Shown here piece by piece: positions 10,537 to 22,018 of a stretch of 64,000 bases of DNA. Numbering within the stretch: position 1 is the stretch's first letter; every line of letters starts with the position of its first letter. The position numbers and the translations under genes are program-made. The DNA is taken from NCBI GenBank assembly GCA_036873135.1, contig JAPTYO010000002.1, positions 40,849,452 through 40,913,451 of the forward strand, written 5' to 3'. The notes under the pieces were generated by a model. It saw only the letters and a list, made by a program, of their open reading frames with translations. It did no database searches and was not told where the DNA came from. Origin of the DNA: Clarkia xantiana subsp. parviflora. Taxonomy: Eukaryota; Streptophyta; Magnoliopsida; Myrtales; Onagraceae.

Positions 10537-12898
10537 ATGCCCTCCAAGAAGAAAAAGATGCCAAATTCCGTGGTTGAGGAGATGGGAAAAACCCCAGCAA
10601 ATCCCACCACTTCAAGACCAAAACCGGAAGAAGATCCACCCGTGCCTCAAACTAATGGCACTAGCGAGGAAGAGAATTCTGGTCATTCCAAGTCATTGCC
10701 AAATCCAGATGAAGTGAGAACAGTCCCTCCGGCTGTCCCTCAGGAGGTGATGGCGGCTTTCATAGCCTTTTGGAACCAAGCCCAGGCGAGAACCGTTTCT
10801 GACAAGAAGGAACCAACCCGAGAAGTCTCCCAGAAGGAAGAAGTAGCCTCCAGTGTGAAGATTGCGGAGGAGAATCTCTTGGAAAAAGAGAACCCCAAGG
10901 CTCCCAAGGTCGAGACGGCGAGCAAAGGTCCTGTCCTATTCACTATAGGACATGTAGAAGAACTTTTGGAAAAGGAGAGAGAGGGGCGAAGGATCTGCTA
11001 ATTGTTCGTGACCATACCTCTCACCCCTTCTCCAATAGACTGTTCAATACTCGAGTTCCTCCGGAAGTTTTTGCAAGAAACATCGACGACTACACAGGCG
11101 AGGGAGATCTTGTTCGCCATATCAATGCCCACAACTCTTCCCTCTTAGGAAGAGGGGCAACCCCTGATCATTATGCAACTCTCTTCCCAACAACTCTAAA
11201 GGAGGACGCATCCACTTGGTTTTATGGTCTTCCTGATAATTCGATCGACTCATGGGAAGAGCTGAAGACTAAGATCATAGAAGGTCACATAGACCAGAGG
11301 CAACACCTCAAAAGCATGGACATTCTAGATAAAAATGAGCAAGGTCCTAATGAAACCTTAGCCAATTATTATACTAGATACCAAGAGATACTCCAACAGT
11401 TGAATGAAGACACCACTTCTGGAGAGGTCTCAGAGTTCAGAGCCAAGCTCTAAAAGATAGCATAGTAATGAAGCCCGTGCGGAAGATTGATGCCCTCGCC
11501 ATCAAGGTCAAGAAGTACATAGACTTGGAAATGTCACACGAGAAATCGCCCATGGAGGCCAGGAAGCAGGTCATTCCTGCTAATATCGAGGAGGGTTCTG
11601 CTTCTCGACCCCTGAAAAGAGATGAAGGCTCTCGACCCAAAAACTTTTAAATCAGAAAAAAGACATCAACTCTTATCCAAAAAAGTACACCCCTCTCACA
11701 CACAACGTGGCGGTAGTACTTCAAGAGATGGAGAAACTCTGTTTAAACAACCCACATCCAGCAAGGAAGAACATTATGGGTCATCTAGATAAATTCCTAT
11801 TGTCGGTATCACCACGCTAGGGGGCACGATACGAATGAATGCACTATCTTAAAGCAGGACATTGAGACTCTCATTCAAAGAGGTAAATTGTTAAAATTTG
11901 TGGAGAAATCTACCAACGCCCCTAAGAGATTAAATCAGAAAAAAGACATCAACTCTTATCCAAAAAAGTACACCCCTCTCACACACAACGTGGCGGTAGT
12001 ACTTCAAGAGATGGAGAAACTCTGTTTAAACAACCCACCTCCAGCAAGGAAGAACATTATGGGTCATCAGATAAATTCCTATTGTCGGTATCACCACGCT
12101 AGGGGGCACGATACGAATGAATGCACTATCTTAAAGCAGGACATTGAGACTCTCATTCAAAGAGGTAAATTGTTAAAATTTGTGGAGAAATCTACCAACG
12201 CCCCTAAGAAACGAAATCGCAGCCCAAGAGGGAACTCCTGATCCCCTCCTTATGACCATCCCGCCCCAATCCAGAGAGGGGAAGTGAACGTCATCGCGGG
12301 AGGATTCGCGTCAGGAGGAGGAACGAATTCAGCTCGAGAAGTATATGCTGCCCAAATATCTACAGCGGTTGTGATGGGAAAAAGACCTCGAGAACCATAG
12401 CTCGAAACTATTAGCTTCACTGCCAGTGATCTTTTAAAAATGGATAAACCTCATGAAGACGCCCTGGTTGTTACTCTATTTATATCCAACTATAAGGTCA
12501 AAAGAGTCCTTATCGATAGCGGAAGCTCAACTGACATCTTCTTCTACCAAGCATTCTTACAATTGGGTTTGACGAGAAGAGATTTGAAGAAAGTCGACTT
12601 CCCTTTGATAGGCTTCGCAGGAGAAACCATCTATCCCATGGGAGCTATTCGACTAACCACCATTTTGGGAGAAGATGAGAAAATTTTACAAATCGATATA
12701 CTCTTTGTAGTCGTCGACGCCTCAGCATATAATGCTATCATCGGAAGAACTACTCTTAATCCTCATCGGATCGTCCCGTCGACTGCTTATCAAGTAATGA
12801 AATTCTCAACGCCTAAGGGAATTAGTGAGGTTCGAGGAGATTAGGCCATGGCGCGACACTACTACAACACGTCGATACGACGCCCAGAGAAGTTATAA
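10537..12898 (+). pseudogene. gag-pro: gag-protease polyprotein of element B, frameshifted
   Basis: The ATG at 10537 lies 33 nt after the LTR edge and aligns with the element A start (MASEKNKMPNPVV versus MPSKKKKMPNSVV). Low-complexity N-terminus to about 10990, capsid-like gag domain 11000-11640 (THPFSNRLFNTRVPP, TWFYGLPDNSIDSWEELK), duplicated zinc-knuckle block 11648-12213 (intact copy YCRYHHARGHDTNEC), linker GGFASGGGTNSAREVYA about 12290-12350, protease 12440-12844 with active site VLIDSGSSTDIF and IIGRTTLNPHR. Lesions: frameshifts near 10990, 11420 and 11780, and stop codons at about 12400 and 12842. It ends after GISEVRGD and RRPEKL; no RT follows. Confidence 0.87.
11648..12213 (+). 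repeat. 283-bp tandem duplication of the zinc-knuckle coding segment
   Basis: TAAATCAGAAAAAAGACATC begins at 11648 and again at 11931, and the following about 283 bp are nearly identical. The first copy has small lesions (ATCTAGATAAATTCC versus ATCAGATAAATTCC) that shift the frame; the second keeps the knuckle open. Confidence 0.9.
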
Positions 12899-13046
12899 AA
12901 ACTTTTAAAGTAGATGCCTCTTTGTTTTGACTAATATTTCGAAATCTTTCTTTTGATGTAATATTCAGGAAACGATGAATAAATATAGCCCCTCGAGGTC
13001 CCTTTCTTTCTTACAAGAAATCGTTCAGATATTACCATCACAGATC

Positions 13047-14380
13047 AGCGTCTATAATCTCGATTGTCGACATTATATGCCCAAGATGGCAATAAAGCCA
13101 AGGTACGTCGACAACTCGATAGAAGATTGGTGTCTACAATCTCGATTGTCGACATTATGTGCCCAAGATGGCAATAAAGCCTAGGTACGTCGACAACTCG
13201 ATAGAAGATCGACATCTACAATCTCGATTGTCGACACTATGTGCCCAAGATGGAAATAAATCCTAGGTACGTCGACAACTCGATAGAAGATCGACGTCTA
13301 CAATCTCGATTGTCGACATTATGTGCCCAAGATGGCAATAAAGCCTAGGTACGTCAACAACTCGATAGAAGATCGACGTCTACAATCTCGATTGTCGACA
13401 ATATGTGCCCAAGATGGCAATAAAGCCTAGGTACGTTGACAACTCGATAGAAGATCGACGTCTACAATCTCGATTGTCGACAATATGTGCCCAAGATGGC
13501 AATAAAGCCTAGGTACGTCGACAACTCGATAGAAGATCGACGTCTAAAATCTCGATTGTCGACATTATGTGCCCAAGATGGCAATAAAGCCTAGGTACGT
13601 CGACATCTCGATAGAAGATCGACGTCTACAATCTCGATTGTCGACATTATGTGCCCAAGATGGCAATAAATCCTAGGTACGTCGACATCTTGATAGAAGA
13701 TCGGCGTCTACAATCTCGATTGTCGACATTCTGTGCCCAAGATGGCAATAAAGCCTAGGTACGTCGACAACTCGATAGAAGATCGACATCTACAATCTCG
13801 ATTGTCGACATTATGTGCTCAAGATGGCAATAAAGCCTAGGTACGTCGACAACTCGATAGAAGATCGGCATCTACAATCTCGATTGTCGAAATTATGTGC
13901 CCAAGATGGCAATAAAGCCTAGGTACGTCGACAACTGGATAGAAGATCAACGTCTACAATCTCGATGTCGACATTATGTGCCCAAGATGGCAATAAAGCC
14001 TAGGTACGTCGACAACTCGATAGAAGATCGACGTCTACAATCTCGATTGTCGACATTATGTGCCCAAGATGGCAATAAAGGCTAGGTACGTCGAAAACTC
14101 GATAGAAGATCGGCGTCTACAATCTTGATTGTCGACATTATGTGCCCATGATGGCAATAAAGCCTAGGTACGTCGACAACTTGATAGAAGATCGACGTTT
14201 ACACTCTCGATTGTCGACATTATGTACCCAAGATGGCAATAAAGCCTAGGTACGTCGACAACTCGATAGAAGATCGGCGTCTACAATCTTGATTGTCGAC
14301 ACTATGTGCCCAAGATGGCAATAAAGCCTAGGTACGTCGACAACTCGATAGAAGATCAATATTTTCACACTCGATTATCG
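13047..14380 (+). repeat. 82-bp tandem minisatellite of element B, one dyad per unit
   Basis: About sixteen units of 82 bp (AATAAAGC at 13091, 13173 and onwards). Every unit has the arms TTGTCGAC and GTCGACAA around GCCCAAGATGGCAATAAAGC, so each can fold into a hairpin with an 8-bp perfect stem. It lies between the end of protease (12844) and the convergent antisense ORF (14592). Confidence 0.92.
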
Positions 14381-14591
14381 ACATTATACACTCAAGGCGT
14401 CAATAAAGCCTAGGTATGTCGCCTATTTTTCGAAATTTTAGTGTTTGCAATTTTTAATTGTTAAAAACAATGCTGGCAGAGTATAAGTAAAGATGATAAA
14501 AGCAGAAATCCTGGTAGAACTTCTATTATGAAAAGATAGGATCTACTACACAAGAAATCAATCGTAAAGTAACATTCTAGAAGGTGATTGC

Positions 14592-15891
14592 TTATAAAGC
14601 TTCTTTTCCCTTAGAGGAAGAGGCAACAAAACTATCGTCATCTTCAGTAGGAATTTCTAAATATTGTTGGAGAAGAGGAACTTGAGAAAAATGAAAGTCG
14701 AGTTGATACACCCTAAGGTTAGCTACAATCTCTTTAAGGGAGGGGAAAAGTAGGTCAGAAGTAGCTACTATAACTTCGGCTTCAAAGGAAAAACTCGCTT
14801 TATAATCGTCAACAGCCTACGTTGTCGAGCCCCACTCGAAATCTCCTTTTGCAGTACGTCGACTTTCTCGTGGAGAGTGATGTTTTCTACTTTAAAAGCC
14901 TCTTTTTCCTTGTCCTTCTTCCCCAACAAAATGCGATACTCTTTGGTTAATAAAAGGGAACCTTGCAAAGATTCCTCACTCTTATGAAGCTCTCACTGAA
15001 GAGTAGTCGACAGTCGTATGCTTTAGATCTCTCCTCAACATGGCATTCTCCTATCTAAGAATTCGAACCAATCCTATGTCCCCGGCAGACGATAGTTTCG
15101 CCTTGGCCGATTGTAGCTCCCTAAGGAGATCAATCATCAGACGAGAATATTAGAGAGAATCCCTGGAAGCCTGTTAAAGAAAGAATTGTAGAGGGAGGAT
15201 CAGTAAACAAAAAGGGGGCAATACTCACTTCAGCCTGTTTTAAAAGAAAAAGGCGAGTAGCCTCTTCTACTCCTCCTAAGTTTGTTTCTAGACGCCGACT
15301 GTCCTGGGGAGGAATTGGAGCATTCAATAAATGAAGTGCCAGATCATAATTGGCAATAGAATGCCCCTCTTTAAGAGGGTACCCTTGTAAAAAGTGGAGA
15401 GGATTCCAATCCTTTGAAAAATCGACAGACGGGTTTAACAACATATCCCAGTCAAAAGAAGGACCCTCATAATCTGGAGGACTGCTGGCAGAAGTCTCAA
15501 AACAAGGCGGAGATATTTGAATCGAGGAAGAAGAAGAAAAATCCCTGCCTCGCCTTCTTCTTCGCCAATAGCAAGTGCCCATATCTCGATGGGAATGGTG
15601 AATGGTATCCTTCACCTCACCCTTATCCTTGGAAGGCCTTACTGGCGACTTCTTAGCAAAGGGGATAGCCTCGACATCGATTGGAGTATCAATAGACGCC
15701 CCGCTATTAGCTTCTTTAGACTGAGGGGCGGAAGAAGTTTCCGCCATAGCTTGACGATGATTCGAAGGATCATTTTGATGAAATCTAAAAAGAAAATAAA
15801 CCCCGATTATCAAAAAACTGTTAAAAACTGGGGATAACAATCTTAAAAAAAGAAGAAAACAACCTCGGAATACCTGAGGAAGGATTGTCAT
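14592..15891 (-). pseudogene. Antisense-strand spliced coiled-coil ORF of element B
   Basis: Homologue of the ORF at 45-1028. It opens with MAETSSAPQSKEANSG (ATG near 15749; a short upstream exon MDDNPSS may start near 15893). An acidic low-complexity stretch is followed by the conserved block EGHSIANYDLALHLLNAPIP near 15310-15370. A donor GTGAGTATTG at 15228 and an acceptor TTTAACAG ending at 15171 bound a 58-nt phase-0 intron at the same protein position as in element A (LKQAE / ASRDSL). The second exon has one TAA in place of a Gln codon just after the junction, a coiled coil (about 15120-14800) and ends at 14592 after DYKASFSFEAEV and KGKEAL. At least one frameshift is near 15590. Function unknown. 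Confidence 0.68.
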
Positions 15892-16337
15892 CCATAATAC
15901 TTGTTATCCACTTGAGAATAGTTCACTCATTAAGTATCGAATCAGATTATAAAAACAAAATAAGCAGAAGTAAAAAATGAAAGTGAAACAGAGGTATTTA
16001 TACAGAAGTTTCCGCCGCTTGGATAACTTCCCAGGGAAGCCTTCCCTAGGTCATCACTCATTGGTGCATTCACTGACAACGTGACCGTTGCCTAGAGGCA
16101 ACCGTTGTGAGTTTACCAAGACGACTCTTAATCTTCTCTAAACCACTCAACGGTCAGAAAAGTTACTAACCAAGGATCATACCTCGACTAAAGGCACTTA
16201 CCTCGACCTTATAAATCAGAAGTCTGTAAGCTAAGTCAAAATAAAGGCAGAATCTTGCCAGAAAGACTTTGAAGCTATACTCGACTCAAGACCCCCTCTT
16301 CATAAATGAAGTTGACGACTTAAGTCTCGGGGGCAAG

Positions 16338-17011
16338 TGTTGGGTTACGATTAAACACGATATAACAAGAATGAAGTTGAGCACATCTAAAGGCGAGACT
16401 AAACAAGAATAAGTCATCGACCATTCTTACTCAGAATGACGAGACAAAGATAATTAGTCGACGACCATATATGAAGAAGTCGACTTTAGAAGGATGACTA
16501 ACAAGATGAGGCGACTAAACCACTTGAAGTTCTTCTACTATAGAAATAAGTCGAGTCGATATCCGGAGACTCATCATAAACCCTCCTCTTAAGGAAGAAG
16601 ACAGGTGGCGACCTGCTTCAGCCGCCAAAGGAAAGCCTTCCCAGCTAAGGAAAGATGAGGTGGCGACTTGCTTGTCACCTGCTTAAGCCGACTCTGAACA
16701 GAAACCCTCCCAAGAGGGTAGCCGCCACTTAAATTCGGTAATCTCTCCCTATAAATATGGGAACATTCTAAATATTCATTTAATCTTGATTCACGCACTT
16801 TACAATACTCTTTCTAAATATATTACTGACTTAAGCTTCAGAGTGGAATCAGGGGCCATCCCCACCCTTTTTCAGGTCCTTGCCTCACACAAAGCTCCCA
16901 AAGGAGACTAAGTACCCAAGAGGTCAAGAAAGATACTTACGATAGTTAGCTCCCAATGAGACCTGGAATCCACTACTAGAAGTTCAAGGCCACGTCATTT
17001 TGATCTCAACA
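16338..17011 (+). repeat. Element B 3' LTR (674 bp)
   Basis: TGTTGGGTTACGATTAAACA ... TTTTGATCTCAACA, preceded by CTCGGGGGCAAG. About 95% identical by eye to 9828-10503. No target duplication can be checked because the left end of the array is deleted. Confidence 0.9.
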
Positions 17012-17245
17012 CCTACCATCTGCCGTCTTCCTCAACCTGCCCGTTCATCCAGTATTTGACAAGCCTAGCCCGATGAGTGATAACCATGGGGCATCCTCCG
17101 TCAAGATCAAGCATATTCAAAGACAGGAAATTATCAAGAAATAAAGAGATCATTCAAAGGGATCGAGAATCCCGTAAAGGTTGAATATGCCGATGAACAA
17201 GCATATGAGGAGTCAAGCGAGGAAAACATTATTGTCGGTGTCGTA
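17012..17245 (+). mobile_element. L0 internal fragment between elements B and C
   Basis: Collinear with L1 26930-27175 and L2 (CGTTCATCC..., GGGGCATCC, AGATCAAGCA, ATTATTGTCGGTGTCGT). No intact gene. Confidence 0.75.
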
Positions 17246-18060
17246 TGTTAAGACGTGTGTATCGGGTCGGTGGGTTTTCGATCCGAATGACACCTCTCAC
17301 GGATAAAACGTCATTCCTCGTAATCCGATAGCTCGCTAAGACGATCAGTTATCTTCAAATGATCAGTCATTCAACTCCTTGCAAACCTGCACAAGGGGCG
17401 ATACCGAGCACGGAGAGGGGGGGTGGTGCTCGGTGAGCCCTCTCTGATGCCTAAGTAAGTTCGGTATTCTAGAGAGATGAAATCTAGAGAGAACGCAGAG
17501 CTAAAACAAGTAAAGTTGCAACATGATAGATATGAATAGAACTTGAGAGCACTATATATAGATTTCAAGGGGATTAAGGTGGCTTAATGACACTGTTAAT
17601 CCCTAAACTAACACATAATGAAGGAGTTAAACCCTTAATGGCACGGAGAGGTTGGTGAAAAAGTCTAAGTGTGAGTCGGGTAAAAGATGCCGGGACTCCG
17701 CGGGAAGAGGTCCATGTGACAAGGTTCGGGACGTCGCACACGCCCTTGGGGGGGGGGGGGGTACGACGTCCGGGAAGGGTCTCGGGACATTCAGGGTCGG
17801 ATAAAAAATCCGAACCCTAGGTCCTGGGATCGGTCCAGCTTGACCGATCTCCCTAAGGTGCGATCGGACCAGCTGGTCCGATCTCACCTAAGTGAGGTCG
17901 GGCCAGCGGACAGGTCCGGGCGAGTATTTTATGCTCGTCCGGGCCGTTCGCGCTATGGGTAATGTGTTCGGGTCAAAGTTTCGAATTATAATCGTAAGTG
18001 GGGTGGCCAAAATAAGACAATCTGAATTAAAGCGGGTTCAAATTGGGCGTATATCCATCA
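17246..18060 (-). repeat. Element C 3' LTR
   Basis: Contains a G13 run at about 17747-17760 and a perfect 22-bp palindrome at 17862-17883 (half arm GATCGGACCAG). Confidence 0.82.
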
Positions 18061-18485
18061 CATGCCCCCAATGGGTAGCTTGGCTCTCCTGAGAATCCTT
18101 TGAGGGGAGAATGGACTTGCTTTATGTTACTTGGTCTCACACCTAGTGTGTCAATCACTTTCTTGCTGATGATGCTGGGTGAGCTTCCCCGTCCACTAGA
18201 ATTCTGCCAGTGTCCTTGTCAGTGATTTTCATTGTTATGATTAAGGCATCATTGTTCTTTTGTAACACATGTTCCATGTCCTTCCTTGAGAATCGTATTA
18301 TATCTTCTCTGTTTTCCTTCGCTTGCTTTCTTTTGATTGTGTTATCTCCTGCTTGTGTCATGTATGCCTCTCTTGCATTTGCTGACTCACCGCCTGCTCC
18401 AAAACCTCCGTGAATAACGTATATGTTTGCCATATGAATTGTGATAGTTGGGCTTGTTTGTTCGAAACCCACGGACGGCGCGAAG
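18061..18485 (-). pseudogene. Linker-protease fragment of element C
   Basis: On the minus strand a short frame from 18472 (MGFEQTSPTITIHMANIYVI) passes directly into HGGFGAGGESANAREAYM, the pre-protease linker, then FSRKDMEHVLQKNNDALIIT and RILVDG, the start of the protease active site. The frame then shifts and ends near 18061 at the polypurine tract, with remnants of GFSGELPIGG. Capsid, knuckle and most of protease are missing, as in 6386-6517. The protein cannot be functional. Confidence 0.75.
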
Positions 18486-19337
18486 TGTTAAGATGTGTGT
18501 ATCGGGTTGGCGGGTCTTCTTTCTGAATGACACCTCTCACGGGTAAAATGTCCTCGTAATCCGATAGCTCGCGAAGACGATCTGTTAGCTTCAAATGATA
18601 TGTCGTTCAACTCCTTGCAAACCTGCACAAGGGGCGATACCGACCACGGAGAGGGTGGGTGGTGCTTGGTGAGCCCTCCCCGATGCCTAATTAAGTTCGG
18701 TATTCTAGAGAGATGAAATCTAGAGAGAAGGCAGAGTTAAAACGATTAAAGTTGCAACATGATAGATATGAATAGAACTTGAGCCCTATATATAGATTTC
18801 AGGGGGATTAAGGTGGCTTAATGACATCGTTAATCCCTAAGCGCACTTAACAAACACATAATGAAGGAGTTAAACCCTTAATGGCACAGAGATGCTGGTG
18901 AAAATTTCTAAGTGTGAGTCGGGTAATAGATGTCAGGACTCCGCGGGAAGAGGTCCGTGTGACGAGGTTCGGGACGTCGCACACGTCCTGGGGGGGGGGG
19001 GGGGGTACGACGTACGGGAAGGGTCTCGGGACCTTCGGGGTCGGATAAAAAATCCGACCCCTAGGTCCTGGGATCGGTCCAGCCAGACCGATCTCTCCTA
19101 GGAGAGACGGGCTCTGCTGGACCGATCTCCCCTAGGAGAGATCGGGCCAGCTGGTCCGATCTCACCTAAGTGAGGTCGGGCCAGCGGACAGGTCCGGGCG
19201 AGGATTTTTTGCTCGTCCGGGCCATTCGCGCTGTGGGTAATGTGTTCGGGTTAAAGTTTTGAATTATAATCGTAAGTGGGGTGGCCAAAATAAGACAATC
19301 CGAATTAAAGCGGGTCAAATTGGGCGTATATCCAACA
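18486..19337 (-). repeat. Element C 5' LTR
   Basis: Longer than its partner mainly by an expanded palindromic cluster at 19060-19190 (CCGATCTC / GAGATCGG and GGCCAGCTGGTCC units) and a longer G run at about 18990-19006. Confidence 0.82.
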
Positions 19338-21035
19338 TCCTCCATCAGATGGTACACAATTCAAGACACTGACATAATCAATTTATTTGACTCAAGCGGC
19401 CGAATCCTCGTGTAGAAGAAGTTACGTGGATTCATGTGATTTCAGTCAGCCACTAGGGGCAAGTACATAATTGTTGTTATTAATTATTTTGTGTACATTT
19501 TATTTCCATTTTAAAAAAGAGAAAAATAAAAAAGAGAGAAAAATAAATTTCCGCTAGGTTGAAAACATGTAAAGGCGACCTAGGTAAAAGTCAGGGAGAT
19601 GGGCATGATTGAAAACCCGCAGGGGCAGTCATGGCAAAAGGTGAGCTGGAAAAAAACTCATTTGTTTAGGGTGACAGCCGCCCTTTAATCCGGTACAGAA
19701 AAATAAATAAAGTGTTCATGCGATTTTTGCGTGATCAGTGAATAAATAAAATGGTCACAGTTGTCCTTAAATCAACTACAAATAAAAAGGGCCACAGTCG
19801 TCCCTAAAACGACTATAAAGAAAAGGCCACAGCCACCCTTCAAATGGCTACAGATAAAGAGCGCTCCTGCAACATCAAAAGCGTGAAATAAGTGAAAGGG
19901 CCACAGCCACCCTCAAAACGGCTACAAATAAAAGAGTGACCCCGCGAACCCTGTGAGGGCGGGAGAATAAAAAAGGGCCACAATCACCCTTAAAATGGCT
20001 ACACAAAAAGAGTGATCCCGCGAACCTAGTGAGGGCGGGAAAATAAAGGAAAGGGCCACAGCCACCCTCAAAATGGCTACACATACATAGTATTTATGTG
20101 AATCTTGTTAGGCCGGGAAATTATTTGAAAGGGCCACATCTACCCTCAAAACGGCTACATATAAAGAGCGAATTCCCACAAATTTGGTGAGTGTGGGAAA
20201 TATTTGAAAGGACTACAGCCACCCTCTAAACGGCTACAAGATAGAAGTACTCATGTATCAGAGACGGGGAATAAAGGGCCACAACCACCATCCAAATGGC
20301 TACAAATCAAAAGAGCTCCCGCAACATTGAAGGCGGTGAGGAAAGGGTCACGGCCACCCTCCAAACGACTACAAATACTCCCGCATCGAGGCGGGAAATA
20401 AAGTACGGGTCACAGCCACCGTTTAATCGGCTACCAAATAAAAAGTGCTTCCGCTAGGTTGAAAACCCGAAAGGGCGGCTTAGACAAAATCAGGAAATGA
20501 GGGGCATGATTGCGAATTCAGAAATTGTAATCATGACATAAGGAGAAAAAAATAAAATCCCAATGGAATGAAAACCTCTAGGGGCATTCCATGAAAAAAA
20601 ATTAGGGAACCGAGAGGCATGGTCGAAAATCTCAAAGTCGACCGTGGCAAAAGGAGAGAATATGAGAGATAAGAAAAAGAAGGATCCCGCTAAGTTGTCG
20701 CGCCATGCACAATTTAGGCAAAAATTAGGGACATGCATTCAAGCCGTCGAGCCACTACAGGCTATTCTCCAATAGACGCCGCTAGAAGCTCTTCTACAAC
20801 AGATGTTGTGCTATTCATCACAACTATCCCTTCAACAGTGTTGCGCTGCCCCAGGTATGCTAGCCACAACAACCGGTGTTCCGCTATACCAGATATGCTA
20901 CTCAGCACAACGATGATGCGTTGTCCCAGATATGCTAGTCATCACAACTATCCTTTCAACGGTGTTGCGCTGCCCCAGGTATGCTAGTCACCAAGACCGG
21001 TGTTGCGCTGTCCCAGATATGCTTGTCACCACAAC
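19338..21035 (+). mobile_element. L0 internal region, 3' half (part 1)
   Basis: Order: CACTAGGGGCAAGTA block (19450), A-rich stretch (19510-19560), CTAGGT/ACCTAG hairpin (19555-19590), hairpin array (19665-20450), longer CATG-type hairpins (20500-20660), CGCCGCTAGAAGC degenerate minisatellite (20770) and repeats of GTTGCGCTGCCCCAGGTATG (20815-21030). It is split at 21035 by L1 with target duplication ACAAC (21031-21035 and 56741-56745). No coding capacity seen. Confidence 0.85.
19665..20450 (+). repeat. Covarying hairpin array of L0
   Basis: Degenerate tandem units GGGCCACA-arm-CCCTNAAA-arm'-ACAAATAAA alternate with CCCGC...GCGGG units. Examples: AGCCA 19832-19836 with TGGCT 19846-19850; CCCGC 20380-20384 with GCGGG 20391-20395; TTCCCACA 20173-20180 with TGTGGGAA 20192-20199. 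Arms differ between units while staying complementary. Short spurious open frames cross the array on both strands. Confidence 0.85.
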
Positions 21036-21973
21036 TGTAAACACTCGATTTTGACCCGGACGTAACGACGTTACACATGATACGTCAAATTCTGGACGCG
21101 TCAAGCCACAAAGTCCCAAAAAATGCTCAAGGGCACATTAGGGAAATTATTATAAAAGATATTTTAAATTATTTCGAATTTATTTAATATTTTCGGAATA
21201 TTTAAAATATTTATATATAATAATTAGTTTTTTTATTTTTAGACAATTATCTCTAAGATATTTATCTCCAGATATTATTTTTTATTCAAAAAAATAATTA
21301 TCTGTAAAGATAAATATCCTTAGGAATATTCTCTAGAATAATTATCTGTTAGCATTTTTTATTTGAATTTTATCTGTAATCCAGACTAGGTTTTTAGTAT
21401 AAATAGGGGTCTATGTTTACATTGTAACAGACAGAAAAAAACACTACAACAGCAATAATAAATCACTTTCTTGGGACCTGTGCGATTTTTATCATTTTGT
21501 GCTTTTAAAAAAACTTTTTTTTTTTCCGATCTCTAGCTGTTTCCCGCTTCTGTGTCTTCTGCAGCCACCGGCGACTGCATCGTCTCCGCCCGGCAGCACC
21601 ACCGTAACCCCGCCCTGCCTGGCCTGAAGCCGAGCTGTCCTCGCCACTACGCCGTGCCGACCACCCCTCATCCGCCCCGCTGCCCAGCTCCGGCCCCGTC
21701 TCTCCCGTTCCGGCGTCCGACCATCTCTCTCCTAACTCTCTCTCTCTCTCCTGTTACAGATCCGGACCACCAGTAGCAGACCTGAAGTTCCCGACAGCCA
21801 CGACCAGAGCTCCGCCATAGCCGCCCGGCGCCGTCCCAGGCCACCGAAGCCATATCCCGTCCGCCGGAGTGCCCTCTGCCGCCCGTCTCTGCCAGTGGCT
21901 ATCTCCCCTGCGCAGGTCTCTTCATCTTCTCCTTTTTTTTATTATTATTTATTAATAATCTGTTATTATATCA

Positions 21974-22018
<45 letters not shown>

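Larger units (their letters stand above)
8587..17011 (+). mobile_element. Element B: truncated tandem array of a non-autonomous Gypsy element
   Basis: Order: 3' part of an internal region (8587-9827, matching 15330-16337), LTR (9828-10503), complete internal region (10504-16337), LTR (16338-17011). Originally this was probably LTR-internal-LTR-internal-LTR. The left end was removed together with about 580 bp of the host element L0: left flank 8586 corresponds to L1 position 26353, right flank 17012 to about 26930. The internal region has gag-protease on plus, an 82-bp minisatellite and an antisense-strand ORF, the same plan as elements A and D. Polypurine tract CTTGGGGGCAAG/CTCGGGGGCAAG precedes both LTRs. 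Confidence 0.87.
17246..19337 (-). mobile_element. Element C: short gag-deleted Gypsy element
   Basis: Two LTRs flank only 425 bp of internal DNA. Minus-strand order: 5' LTR 19337-18486 (852 bp), primer site with GCGCCGTCCGTGGG at about 18484-18471, linker-protease fragment, polypurine tract CCCATTGGGGGCATG (18075-18061), 3' LTR 18060-17246 (815 bp). The LTRs start TGATGGATATACGCCC / TGTTGGATATACGCCC and end CGTCTTAACA / CATCTTAACA. The empty site is represented in L1 near 27175-27195 (GGTGTCGTCCACCC). A clean 5-bp target duplication is not visible. Confidence 0.82.

Noticed and set aside
13047..14380. Regular 82-bp repeats resembling a CRISPR array
   Set aside because: Repeats are contiguous with no unique spacers, in a plant retrotransposon; it is a minisatellite.
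21545..21910. GC-rich LTR segment as a captured host exon
   Set aside because: Low-complexity Pro/Arg/Ser in every frame; no match to a known domain by eye, and different GC-rich sequences sit at this place in L0, L1 and L2.
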